Shown piece by piece: positions 1 to 7,080 of a stretch of 12,012 nt of DNA. Position 1 is the first letter of the stretch. The number at the start of each line of letters is the position of its first letter. Origin of the DNA: Desulfobacterales bacterium (lineage in GTDB: Bacteria > Desulfobacterota > Desulfobacteria > Desulfobacterales > UBA11574); contig JAQYVG010000091.1 of assembly GCA_030145595.1 (NCBI GenBank), positions 1-12,012 of the forward strand, given 5' to 3'. The translations under genes and the position numbers were made by a program. The notes under the pieces were generated by a model, which saw nothing but the letters and a program-made list of their open reading frames with translations, did not search any database and was not told the origin of the DNA.

Positions 1-215
1 ATATTTCATGCCCTACGTGCCATAATGCCCATCAATGGAGTAGTTTGGCGAAAGCAAAGGGGGATAATAAAAACCAGGAAGGAAATGCCAAAAACAGTTT
101 TTTAAGGACGTTGAGTTATAAGACATTTTGTGCGGACTGCCATGGCTCCGAGGCACTTGTAAAGTACAAATTTTTCCATGACCCGGTGAAAAGAGCCTCC
201 GACAAAAAACCGTAG
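1..215 (+). CDS. Multiheme c-type cytochrome, C-terminal fragment (5' end outside window)
   Basis: The reading frame is open from base 3 to the TAG at 213-215 and gives about 70 residues; the start lies upstream of the window. Two CxxCH haem sites are visible, CPTCH (bases 9-23) and CADCH (129-143). The tail, with FLRTLS, DCHG, EAL and FHDPVKRA, aligns without gaps to the last 40 residues of the 18-heme cytochrome at 7081-9315, with about 26 identical by eye. It is therefore a paralogue of that protein and probably also a long exported electron-transfer cytochrome, but its total haem number cannot be seen. Base composition is AT-rich (20 of 60 bases G+C at 61-120), like the 3' end of its paralogue. 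Coding status is certain; function is by family only. Confidence 0.88.
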   Translation, partial: ISCPTCHNAHQWSSLAKAKGDNKNQEGNAKNSFLRTLSYKTFCADCHGSEALVKYKFFHDPVKRASDKKP

Positions 216-417
216 GAACAGGGCCAATTTAAACCATTTAAAAGATCACCTTATTTCAAAGTTAAATCATCGTAATCATTCATGCAAGGTCGTTGACAAT
301 AATGCCTTTCTATCTTCGAACCGTTTTCCCAACGGCCCGCTTTCCAATTTTTGTAATGCAAGATAATGCATCCCCCAAGGTTACTGGTGAAAGCTTTAAA
401 TCAGCAACAGTTTTTGA

Positions 418-446
418 TTGACGATGATACCACATTGTGCTAGTAA
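418..446 (+). promoter_or_regulatory. Possible sigma70-type promoter for the cytochrome block
   Basis: TTGACG (418-423, five of six to the -35 consensus) is followed after 17 bases by TAGTAA (441-446, three of six to the -10 consensus). It lies about 210 bases upstream of the tetraheme cytochrome start, which would leave a long untranslated leader. The -10 is poor, so this is only the best match in the region. Confidence 0.22.
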
Positions 447-553
447 AGGCCGTAAACGGTCTAAGGAAATTGCTGCTTAAACCGGAAGGTCACCGCACTC
501 AAAAGTGTGAAAGATTCTTAACGCTACCGCCTTTGAGTAATTAAAATTTGAGT

Positions 554-625
554 CCTGAAAATCACACATCGCATTCATCGAAAAGGGCACACCGTTGTTT
601 TGGTGTCAAGTGCAACGATTTCAGG
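554..625 (+). other. Candidate folded 5' leader (nested inverted repeats)
   Basis: CCTGAAAATC (554-563) pairs with GATTTCAGG (617-625) to give nine base pairs with one bulged A. Inside are two mutually exclusive hairpins: ACACC (589-593) with GGTGT (602-606), or GTTG (594-597) with CAAC (613-616). The structure ends about 18 bases before the Shine-Dalgarno sequence of the tetraheme cytochrome. It matches no riboswitch class that I recognise, and chance pairing is possible. Confidence 0.25.
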
Positions 626-658
626 GTGCCACGATTTAAACCCAAGAGGAAAATTTCC

Positions 659-1306
659 ATGACAAATGAATTCAAAGCACGGATATATCAGATACGATTC
701 GTCGTTGTGTGCTTGGTTTATCTGCTTGTCATTACCGGGATTGCCGGCGGGCAAGAAAATACTGACGCACCGGACGCAACCGTTCAACCCCCAAAGGCGG
801 AAACAGAAGTATATCCGGTACCGCCCCCGCTGGTCTACCAGGGACTGTTTCCCTGCCAGGCCTGTCATCGAAGAGATGTTCGGGGCGTCAGCAGCCAATT
901 AGACAAGGGAAAATCATTTCTTGGAAAATACATACGCCTGCCTGACCCCAGACCAAGAATTCTCGTACGCATGCACAGGGATATCAGCCTGGAACATGCC
1001 GAATGGCACTGGTGCCTCAACTGCCACAGTACCTATGAGAGAAACTCTCTGCATTTGCTAACGGGCGAAGATATCTCTTTTGCGCAATCCTATCGGCTTT
1101 GCGGACAGTGCCATGGCACCATCTATCGGGACTGGAAAATCGGCTTGCACGGCCGGAGAGTCGGGCAATGGAACGGTAAAAAACTCTACCTGCTCTGCGC
1201 CCATTGCCACGACCCCCACAAACCGAGGTTTCGCAAGCTTCCGGCGGAAGATCCTCCTCGCTATATCAAACATGAACGCTGGAAACTGGTAGAACATCAT
1301 AAGTAG
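659..1306 (+). CDS. Tetraheme c-type cytochrome, membrane-anchored or secreted
   Basis: A 215-residue exported cytochrome. Start: ATG 659 follows AAGAGGA (644-650) at eight bases and puts a signal or anchor helix at residues 14-31; the longer TTG start at 548 has no such support. A Pro/Ala/Thr/Glu-rich linker (about 33-57) leads to four haem sites: CQACH (66-70), CLNCH (119-123), CGQCH (148-152) and CAHCH (180-184). Extra His residues around them could be axial ligands. It heads a three-gene set with the iron-sulfur and NrfD-type proteins, gaps 40 and 43 bases. That order resembles NrfB-NrfC-NrfD and, from memory, the Cbc4 (CbcSTU) set of Geobacter. The likely role, inferred, is passing electrons between the membrane module and periplasmic cytochromes. 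Cytochrome identity is certain; the exact family is not. Confidence 0.9.
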   Translation: MTNEFKARIYQIRFVVVCLVYLLVITGIAGGQENTDAPDATVQPPKAETEVYPVPPPLVYQGLFPCQACHRRDVRGVSSQLDKGKSFLGKYIRLPDPRPRILVRMHRDISLEHAEWHWCLNCHSTYERNSLHLLTGEDISFAQSYRLCGQCHGTIYRDWKIGLHGRRVGQWNGKKLYLLCAHCHDPHKPRFRKLPAEDPPRYIKHERWKLVEHHK

Positions 1307-1346
1307 AGACGACTGGCCCCGTTATTACATTTAAAAAAGGATCACC

Positions 1347-2282
1347 ATGAAAATAATTCCTGAACACGCCATTGACAGGCGAACGTTTATCAAAGGCGCA
1401 GGTATCGCTACCGCCGCACTTGCCGTGGGGGGGTGCAGTGCTGCCGGTAAAGTTTTTGATAGCGACCTGCTGGCGAAATTCTTTCAAACGCACCTCAGAG
1501 AAATAACACCAGAAGAATTCGAGAAGATCGAAGCACGCCTGTTGAAGAAATACAAGAAGGAGTACGGCCGTAATTTTGTGCTTGGAAACGAACCGCCGAA
1601 TCCGGATGTTCTTTTTGGTTACGGCCTGGACCTGGGCCGCTGCATCGGATGCAGGCGCTGCGTTTACGCCTGTGTGGCCGAGAACAATCAGTCCCGCACC
1701 CCGTCCATTCACTGGATACGCGTCTTCGAGTTCGAGAGCAAAGACGTCACCCGTTCGATCAATTTCGAAAATGGAACTCCGTTTTACAACCATGGGCTGC
1801 AGCCCGCCGAAGGCATGGTTTACCTGCCGATCGCCTGCCAGCAATGCGAAAACCCGCCGTGCGTGATGGCGTGCCCCACGCAAGCGACCTGGAAGGAACC
1901 GGACGGCATAACTGTCATCGATTACGACTGGTGCATCGGCTGTCGCTACTGCATGGCCGCGTGTCCATACGGCGCGCGCTATTTCAACTGGGTCGAGCCC
2001 GAAATTCCTGCGGATGACATCAACCCGAACCTTCACCTTCTGGGCAACCGACCCCGACAGCACGGGGTCGTCGAAAAGTGCACCTTTTGCATCCAGCGCA
2101 CGCGCCAAGGACGCTACCCCGCCTGTGTTGAAGTCTGCCCGGTCGGCGCCCGCAAGTTCGGCAATATGCTGGACCCCGACAGCGAAATCCGGCAGCTTCT
2201 AAAACGTAAGCGTACCTTTGTCCTGAAAGCTGAAATCGGAACGGATCCAAAGTTTTTCTACTTTTACAGCTTTTATGGCTAA
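1347..2282 (+). CDS. Tat-exported ferredoxin-like subunit with four [4Fe-4S] motifs (NrfC/HybA/DmsB type)
   Basis: A 311-residue electron-transfer subunit. Residues 10-16 read DRRTFIK, a twin-arginine motif, followed by an Ala/Gly-rich helix ending VGGC (Cys30), a possible lipobox, so the protein is probably exported folded and may be lipid-anchored. Four cysteine quartets fit four cubane clusters: C99/102/105/109, C164/167/172/176, C196/199/202/206 and C245/248/260/264; the last has the long C-x11-C spacing typical of the DmsB/NrfC/HybA family. Such subunits pair with NrfD-type quinone-reactive proteins, and one follows 43 bases downstream. AAGG (1337-1340) sits six bases before ATG. The direction of electron flow, out of or into the quinone pool, cannot be read from sequence. 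No key cysteine is missing. Family assignment is secure; the named partner complex is inferred. Confidence 0.93.
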   Translation: MKIIPEHAIDRRTFIKGAGIATAALAVGGCSAAGKVFDSDLLAKFFQTHLREITPEEFEKIEARLLKKYKKEYGRNFVLGNEPPNPDVLFGYGLDLGRCIGCRRCVYACVAENNQSRTPSIHWIRVFEFESKDVTRSINFENGTPFYNHGLQPAEGMVYLPIACQQCENPPCVMACPTQATWKEPDGITVIDYDWCIGCRYCMAACPYGARYFNWVEPEIPADDINPNLHLLGNRPRQHGVVEKCTFCIQRTRQGRYPACVEVCPVGARKFGNMLDPDSEIRQLLKRKRTFVLKAEIGTDPKFFYFYSFYG

Positions 2283-2325
2283 ACATGCAAATCGTCCAAG
2301 TTACCAAACGTAAAATAGGAAAATC

Positions 2326-3567
2326 ATGAAAATTATACAATTTTCGACTTTCTGCTTTAAGGAAATCATTCGCGGCAAAAAAACATATTACGCCTGGATG
2401 GCGTTTCTGAGCATACTCATTTTTATAGGTGTTGCCGGCTACTATCAGCAAGCCGTTCATGGGCACATCGTCTCCAACATGTCCGACGCTATGCCGTGGG
2501 GGATCTTTATCGGAACGTACGCCTTTTTGGTCGGCGTTGCCGCCGCAGCGGTGGCGCTGGCCGTCCCCGGCTACGTTTACCATTGGGAGCCCATCAAAGA
2601 GATCGTGATCCTGGGCGAAATCATTGCCATCAGCGCTGTGGTGATGGCCCTCTTGAACGTGACGGCCGATCTGGGGCATCCCGAACGCATCTGGCACGCG
2701 ATGCCCATACTGGGAAAACCGAATCTGCCCCTGTCCATGATTGCGGTAAACATCGTGGTGCTGAATGGATATCTGGTTCTCAATCTGGTTATCGTAACGT
2801 ATTTTCTTTACTGTTCCTTTATCGGACGCCCTTACAACAAGAAGATATTCATGGCGTTGATGTATACTTCCATTCCGGGGGCCATCAGCATTCATGCGGT
2901 TACCGCGTTCATCTTCAACGTTTTGCCGGCCAGGCCTTACTGGCACTCGGCGATTCTGGTCCCCCGCTTCATCTCCACGGCGCTGTGCGCAGGGCCGGCG
3001 ATTATGATTCTGGCATTCAAAGTTCTCAGAAAGGTAGCCGATATCGACATCAAAGACAAAGCACTGTTTAAAATCGCAGAGATAATGGTAGTTGTTCTGT
3101 TCATCAATCTTCTGCTGTTTCTTGCTGAAATCGTTACGGAATTCCGCTCGGCCACCGTCCATACGATTCACATTAAATTCTATTTCTCGGGACTGGGAGA
3201 CGAAATGAAGATTGTGCGGTGGGCCTGGTTTGGTTCCGCCTGTAATGTCCTGGCCTTCTTCATGCTTCTGGTTCCGAAAATTCGCAAAAATCACATCACG
3301 TTGAATATCGGATGCTTGATGGTAATTGCCGGCGTGTTTATTGAAAAAGGTATCGGGCTGGTTTTGCCCGGATTAACCCCGGGCACCCTCGGGGAGGTGT
3401 ATAGCTACGATCCTTCAATTGTCGAAGTGATGATCAGTATCGGGATCGTCGGCGTCGGCGCCTTTGTTTTTACGGTATTTAGCAAAGCTGCTGTCCCGCT
3501 GGCTTTTCAGAAGCGCCCTGATCAGAAGCGCCCTAAAGAGATTGAAGGCCAGGAACAAATTCAGTGA
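2326..3567 (+). CDS. NrfD/PsrC-type integral membrane quinone-reactive subunit
   Basis: A 413-residue membrane protein with about ten hydrophobic helices, near residues 23-42, 57-81, 91-112, 136-162, 174-199, 207-231, 248-270, 298-316, 325-347 and 365-386. NrfD-family features include PWG at 57-59 followed by a helix rich in Gly and Ala (60-80), DLGHPERIWH (115-124), and RPYWHS with VPRF (203-215) before the sixth helix. It has no haem motif. Family members (NrfD, PsrC, HybB, QrcD) bind menaquinol or menaquinone at the periplasmic side and pass electrons to a partner such as the iron-sulfur protein encoded just upstream. AGGA (2317-2320) precedes ATG by five bases. The C-terminal 25 residues are charged, and RPDQKRP contains a doubled KRP pattern. 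Family call is secure; substrate side and complex are inferred. Confidence 0.92.
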   Translation: MKIIQFSTFCFKEIIRGKKTYYAWMAFLSILIFIGVAGYYQQAVHGHIVSNMSDAMPWGIFIGTYAFLVGVAAAAVALAVPGYVYHWEPIKEIVILGEIIAISAVVMALLNVTADLGHPERIWHAMPILGKPNLPLSMIAVNIVVLNGYLVLNLVIVTYFLYCSFIGRPYNKKIFMALMYTSIPGAISIHAVTAFIFNVLPARPYWHSAILVPRFISTALCAGPAIMILAFKVLRKVADIDIKDKALFKIAEIMVVVLFINLLLFLAEIVTEFRSATVHTIHIKFYFSGLGDEMKIVRWAWFGSACNVLAFFMLLVPKIRKNHITLNIGCLMVIAGVFIEKGIGLVLPGLTPGTLGEVYSYDPSIVEVMISIGIVGVGAFVFTVFSKAAVPLAFQKRPDQKRPKEIEGQEQIQ

Positions 3568-3690
3568 CAATTGACATTGCCAAAAAAACTATTTGTGGTA
3601 TCGTCCTACCGATGCTCAATAGAATTCCAAGCACCTATTCCGGCGGAACCAGAGGCCAAAACCACAACCGGAACCGGCGGAGCCAAATAT

Positions 3691-3726
3691 AGAAAAAAAG
3701 AGCGTCTCAGGGCACATGAGACCCTC
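3691..3726 (-). terminator. Terminator-like hairpin oriented to the minus strand
   Basis: GTCTCA (3704-3709) pairs with TGAGAC (3717-3722) around a seven-base loop; beyond one C-C mismatch, GAG (3700-3702) pairs with CTC (3724-3726). Seven As (3693-3699) abut the left arm, so read on the minus strand the stem is followed directly by seven Ts, the form of an intrinsic terminator. Read on the plus strand there is no T-run after the stem, so it should not stop the operon by that mechanism. No minus-strand gene that would use it is visible. Confidence 0.45.
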
Positions 3727-3796
3727 TGAAGAAAGTCATTGTTGATATCACACATATCCATATGTCTTTTGACCACGTTGATGATGTCAACCAGGA

Positions 3797-3802
3797 AAGG
3801 AG
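3797..3802 (+). promoter_or_regulatory. Shine-Dalgarno sequence that sets the start of the octaheme gene
   Basis: AAGGAG lies five bases before ATG 3808 and eight before the adjacent ATG 3811. It rules against the in-frame upstream ATG at 3739, which would place 23 extra residues ahead of an otherwise classic signal peptide. Confidence 0.7.
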
Positions 3803-3807
3803 CTTTT

Positions 3808-5190
3808 ATGATGCGAATCGAAACCATAGTGAAATTTGTTTTATTATCTATTGTGTTTGTCGTTTTCGCCGGACAGGTCCACGCCTACTATGTTGATCCC
3901 CAAAAATTCGGCTCACCGGCCGGAGAACTTTGCGTTCTCTGTCACCGTGAGGCGACTCCCGGCATTTACTATCAATGGGCAGAAAGTGCCATGGGGCAGG
4001 CCGGGGTCAACTGTTACGATTGTCACAAGGCCGAGAAGACGGATCCCGATGCCTTTGAACACAAAGAATTCATCTCTATCGTGGTCACCCCCAAGGACTG
4101 CTCCAGATGCCACGAAAGAGAAGTCAAGGAGTTCGAGTCTTCCCATCACGCCGATGCCGTAAAGGTCTTGAATTCCTCTGATATTTTCTTCGGCCGGGCC
4201 ATATGGGGGGCCAGTGCGGAACGCACCGGGTGTATTCCCTGTCACGGATCGATATTGAAAGTCCGCAAAGAGGGCAAGCTGGATCCCGCGACCTGGCCCA
4301 ACACGGGCATTGGCCGGATTAATCCGGACAAAAGCAAAGGCTCATGCTCTGCATGCCACACCCGCCATGTTTTTTCCCGGGAGCAGGCCCGGAGGCCGGA
4401 AACCTGCGGCCGGTGCCACACAGGACCCGACAGTCCCCAGGTTGAGGTTTATCATAGAAGCAAGCACGGGCTTCTGTATCATGCCAACCGCGATAAAATG
4501 AATATGGAAAAGAGAAGATGGCGCGCGGGCCAGGATTACTTTCAAGCACCGACCTGCGCTACCTGTCACATGAGCGCCGTCCCCCCCCAGGCGTTGATCA
4601 AAGACGCTGACCAACGGCTGGAGGAGGCCTTAAAATCGCTTCTTTCCGGCGGCGGCAAGGAGTTCGAGGCGCTCTTGCCGCCTCCAAGACCCCAAAAATA
4701 TGATTTTGGGTCAAGCCATGACGTCGGCGCAAGACTGTCGTGGAACCTGGGATCCACAATTTCCAAAAAGAGAGACCGTTGGCAAGAAAAAAGAAAGTTG
4801 ATGCAAAGTGTGTGCACCCAATGCCATTCTGAAAATTTTTATACGCAGTTTTACATCCAGTATGACGGGTTGGTCGAACTGTACAATAAAAAATTTGCGG
4901 TCCCCGCCACCAACATGCGCAATGAACTCATAAAAGAAGGAGAGCTGACCAAGCTTAATTACGATGACAAGCTGGACCGGATTTACTGGAAATTGTTACA
5001 GCATTCGGGGCACCGGGCCAAGTATGGAAAAGCCATGGTGGGCCCGTCCTATGTCTGGCAGCGGGGCATGCAAGAAGTTGCCGAACGCTTTTATTTTGAG
5101 TTTGTTCCCGAGGTCCAGAATTTGACTGGAAGAAAAGCTTACAAGTTTTTGCGTAAACACGGATATTCCGATCCTAAATTAAGGAAATAA
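3808..5190 (+). CDS. Octaheme c-type cytochrome of the hydroxylamine oxidoreductase (HAO) family
   Basis: A 460-residue periplasmic cytochrome. A signal peptide with a hydrophobic core (10-21) ends VHA at 24-26. Eight CxxCH sites start at C42, 69, 98, 142, 180, 200, 250 and 336, the HAO haem number. Family features I recognise are SKHG (218-221), DKMNME (229-234), APTCATCHMSA (247-257), SHDVGARLSWNLG (303-315) and RWQEKRKLM (324-332) before haem eight, then HRAKYG (402-407) and GPSY (412-415). HAO relatives oxidise hydroxylamine or hydrazine, or run in reverse on nitrite or NO; the reducing forms lack the tyrosine cross-link to the fourth haem. I cannot tell which applies here. At 460 residues it is shorter than classic HAO of about 570. 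It follows a quinone module and begins a tight four-gene run, so a reductase or electron-relay role is plausible. It has no C-terminal anchor. Confidence 0.9.
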   Translation: MMRIETIVKFVLLSIVFVVFAGQVHAYYVDPQKFGSPAGELCVLCHREATPGIYYQWAESAMGQAGVNCYDCHKAEKTDPDAFEHKEFISIVVTPKDCSRCHEREVKEFESSHHADAVKVLNSSDIFFGRAIWGASAERTGCIPCHGSILKVRKEGKLDPATWPNTGIGRINPDKSKGSCSACHTRHVFSREQARRPETCGRCHTGPDSPQVEVYHRSKHGLLYHANRDKMNMEKRRWRAGQDYFQAPTCATCHMSAVPPQALIKDADQRLEEALKSLLSGGGKEFEALLPPPRPQKYDFGSSHDVGARLSWNLGSTISKKRDRWQEKRKLMQSVCTQCHSENFYTQFYIQYDGLVELYNKKFAVPATNMRNELIKEGELTKLNYDDKLDRIYWKLLQHSGHRAKYGKAMVGPSYVWQRGMQEVAERFYFEFVPEVQNLTGRKAYKFLRKHGYSDPKLRK

Positions 5191-5201
5191 CACCACATTC
5201 G

Positions 5202-6119
5202 ATGACAAAAAAAATCATATCCGCATGTGCCGTCGTGCTGCTTTTGACCCTGTGGGTGGAAAGCCGGGCCCAAGATAACATCGCCCACCTGGTAAAAAAT
5301 TTGCTTAAAATGGGATATCCTCTAAAGAAGGAAGATATCCTTGCCCTTGATAAAATAGGGATGAGATTTGACTCCAAAAATCGGATCACGGTGCTTGAAA
5401 AAATATTAGCGGACCGGGATTTTATTCACGCACGGCAGGAGGTCGATTATTTTACCAGAACAGAGGCGATAATTGATGCGCTGCGTCTGCTCGATGAGCT
5501 TGATCTGCCTGCTTCCAGGGCACTGATCGAAGAGTTAAATCGCCAATCCGGCTGGGAAGCAAGGGAAAAAGCGCTCCTGGCTTACATGGCCGCAAAGAGA
5601 GATATTCGGTATCAATCAAACGTTCCCTACCTACTGGGCATTTTACCTCAGCACGGCAGTGATTTGGGAAAAATTTACAGCGGAGAATCTGCCAGAGCCA
5701 TTATCGATGTGATGAATTGTTTGTCCTATTTGTCAGACCTTTTTGTCTACAACGGCGACACCAACATTTTGGACGCCTTGATTCGATATGGATCTAAAAC
5801 CTATGGATTCCCGGCGGAATATTTATCCCATTTGTTTGTGGATATGTTTGTGATGAGACCCAAGGTGTTTGTTGCCACTCTGGCGATTAAAGATGATCAG
5901 ATCGTTCATACGGTGACCAACGCGCTGATCTTCGGAATCCGCAACAATCAAGTTCGGGAAAAGGTCGAGGAGGTCTTGCGCAAGGACTTGTCCTCGGTTC
6001 AAGAACCCAGCAAACACGTTGTTATTCTTTTGACGAAAAAAATCAACAAACAGTCCGATCTTGCCGGCCAAGAAACCGGTCAGGACCGTACAGCACCCCC
6101 GGCGGTCTCGGGCCAATGA
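5202..6119 (+). CDS. Exported alpha-helical protein of unknown function
   Basis: A 305-residue protein I do not recognise. A signal peptide is clear: MTKK, a hydrophobic stretch (about 5-18), then SRAQ with likely cleavage near residue 23. The mature part is predominantly helix-forming with repeated Leu/Ala/Ile patterns and short turns, for example RLLDELDLPAS and NILDALIRY, reminiscent of HEAT- or TPR-like solenoids but without a repeat I can define. There is no CxxCH motif and only one cysteine in the mature part, so it binds no c-type haem. The last 20 residues are Gln/Pro/Gly-rich and probably disordered. It starts 11 bases after the octaheme stop and its stop overlaps the next start as ATGA. 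It may be an assembly or scaffold factor for the neighbouring cytochromes (inference). Confidence 0.85.
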   Translation: MTKKIISACAVVLLLTLWVESRAQDNIAHLVKNLLKMGYPLKKEDILALDKIGMRFDSKNRITVLEKILADRDFIHARQEVDYFTRTEAIIDALRLLDELDLPASRALIEELNRQSGWEAREKALLAYMAAKRDIRYQSNVPYLLGILPQHGSDLGKIYSGESARAIIDVMNCLSYLSDLFVYNGDTNILDALIRYGSKTYGFPAEYLSHLFVDMFVMRPKVFVATLAIKDDQIVHTVTNALIFGIRNNQVREKVEEVLRKDLSSVQEPSKHVVILLTKKINKQSDLAGQETGQDRTAPPAVSGQ

Positions 6120-7078
6120 TTTCTATAAGGTCGTTACATAACAGCGCCTCGGGTGCCGGACGGTGTCCATACGGTATTCTGTTTTTGGTTTGTTTTTGGG
6201 CGGTGTTTTACAGGCCTCCGGTGCTTTTGGGCCAGGCAACAAACCCTATTCGGGTTGACCATGTTATGGACATCCGCGGCGGCTTCAACCAGCCCACCGA
6301 GGTCGCCATAGGTAAAACGGGCAGAATCTTCGTTCTGGACGGCGCCAACAACAAAGTAAAGATCTTCAGCCAAAATGGAACTTTTGTCCTGGGCTTTGGA
6401 AATCCTGGAACAAGAAATGGAGAATTCGACTCTCCCGTTGGGATAGACATCGATGCGCATGAAAATATCTACGTGGCCGATACCGGAAACCGTCGAATTC
6501 AAGTATTTGACCGCAACGGCAACTACCTGCGCAAAATTGACCTCTCCCCGTGGAGCGCGCGTCCGGTTGAAGTAGAGGTGCAGGAAGGGTCCAGCCTAGT
6601 ATACGTCAGTGATGCCGATAATCATCGGATCCTCTGTTTTCAAAAAGACGGTACGTTCAACTTCGCGTGGGGTGACTTAGGCGAGCGCTTAGGCGAACTC
6701 AGGTTTCCGGGCATGACGGCCACTGATTCAAGGGGGGACGTCTATGTTGTCGATATTCTAAACGGTCGGGTCCAGAAATTCAGTCCTCACGGCAAAAACC
6801 CCCGACAGATCGGGGAATTGGGGGTGTTGCCCGGCCAACTGTTCCGTCCCAAAGGGATCGCTATCGATGATCGATCCCGCGTGTATGTCTCCGACAGTTA
6901 TACCGGACTTATCCAGGTCTTCGATAAAGACAGCAAATTTCGTGGTATTTTGTCCACGAAGGATGCTTTGCTCCGCCTGACAACACCGTTAGGTTTGGCG
7001 GTTGACGCCAACAGGCGTCTGTTCGTCGTCCAGTCTGCATTGAATAAAGTCAGCGTATTTATTCTCCTCGACAAATAA
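6116..7078 (+). CDS. Exported NHL-repeat beta-propeller protein
   Basis: A 320-residue protein with about six NHL-type blades at residues 57-95, 104-141, 148-186, 196-233, 243-280 and 289-316. Typical blade text is visible: PVGIDIDAHENIYVADTGNRR (107-127), KGIAIDDRSRVYVSDS (246-261), PLGLAVDANRRLFVVQS (291-307). An N-terminal hydrophobic stretch (20-40, ending LLGQA) serves as signal peptide. There is no haem or metal motif. NHL propellers usually give a binding surface, and similar proteins occur beside multiheme cytochrome genes in Geobacter-like bacteria, where their role is unsettled. The start overlaps the previous stop (ATGA) and has no clear Shine-Dalgarno sequence, so translational coupling is likely. 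Its stop is two bases before the 18-heme gene. A role as docking or structural partner of the cytochromes is inferred. Confidence 0.9.
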   Translation: MISIRSLHNSASGAGRCPYGILFLVCFWAVFYRPPVLLGQATNPIRVDHVMDIRGGFNQPTEVAIGKTGRIFVLDGANNKVKIFSQNGTFVLGFGNPGTRNGEFDSPVGIDIDAHENIYVADTGNRRIQVFDRNGNYLRKIDLSPWSARPVEVEVQEGSSLVYVSDADNHRILCFQKDGTFNFAWGDLGERLGELRFPGMTATDSRGDVYVVDILNGRVQKFSPHGKNPRQIGELGVLPGQLFRPKGIAIDDRSRVYVSDSYTGLIQVFDKDSKFRGILSTKDALLRLTTPLGLAVDANRRLFVVQSALNKVSVFILLDK

Positions 7079-7080
7079 CC

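Larger units (their letters stand above)
216..658 (+). other. Intergenic leader region before the cytochrome block
   Basis: This 443-base stretch has no convincing gene. The frame of the next gene is open back to a TTG at 548, but that 37-codon extension is Ser/His/Lys/Arg-rich, has no Shine-Dalgarno sequence, and would bury the signal anchor, so I treat it as untranslated. Visible elements are a weak inverted repeat (CCGTT at 321-325 with AACGG at 331-335, followed loosely by TTTTT at 351, too weak to call a terminator), a possible sigma70-like promoter at 418-446, and a folded-leader candidate at 554-625. A TTGACA hexamer at 293-298 has no -10 element at proper spacing. The region most likely separates two transcription units. 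Confidence 0.6.
3568..3807 (+). other. Gap splitting the block, between NrfD-type and octaheme genes
   Basis: This is the only long spacer inside the cytochrome block. TTGACA (3571-3576) lies four bases after the NrfD stop, but the best -10 (TGGTAT, 3596-3601) is 19 bases away and poor. An 11-base direct repeat with one mismatch, CCGGCGGAACC (3640-3650) and CCGGCGGAGCC (3674-3684), and the minus-oriented hairpin at 3691-3726 follow. The gap may hold a second promoter for the octaheme gene, but none is convincing. Confidence 0.5.

Noticed and set aside
321..355. Intrinsic terminator after the upstream cytochrome fragment
   Set aside because: The stem is only five pairs and the T-run is 15 bases away.
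548..658. N-terminal extension of the tetraheme cytochrome from TTG 548
   Set aside because: No ribosome site, composition unlike a protein leader, and ATG 659 has a good Shine-Dalgarno sequence and a normal signal/anchor.
1266..2108. Minus-strand open frame of 280 codons
   Set aside because: Overlaps the iron-sulfur gene whose cysteine quartets are clear on the plus strand; no motif of its own.
2020..3294. Long minus-strand open frame (424 codons) opposite the iron-sulfur and NrfD genes
   Set aside because: It is an antisense shadow: rich in His/Arg/Gln/Asn, with no family resemblance, while the plus strand carries two well-supported genes.
3739..3807. Earlier ATG for the octaheme cytochrome
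   Set aside because: Would precede the strong AAGGAG and lengthen an already complete signal peptide.
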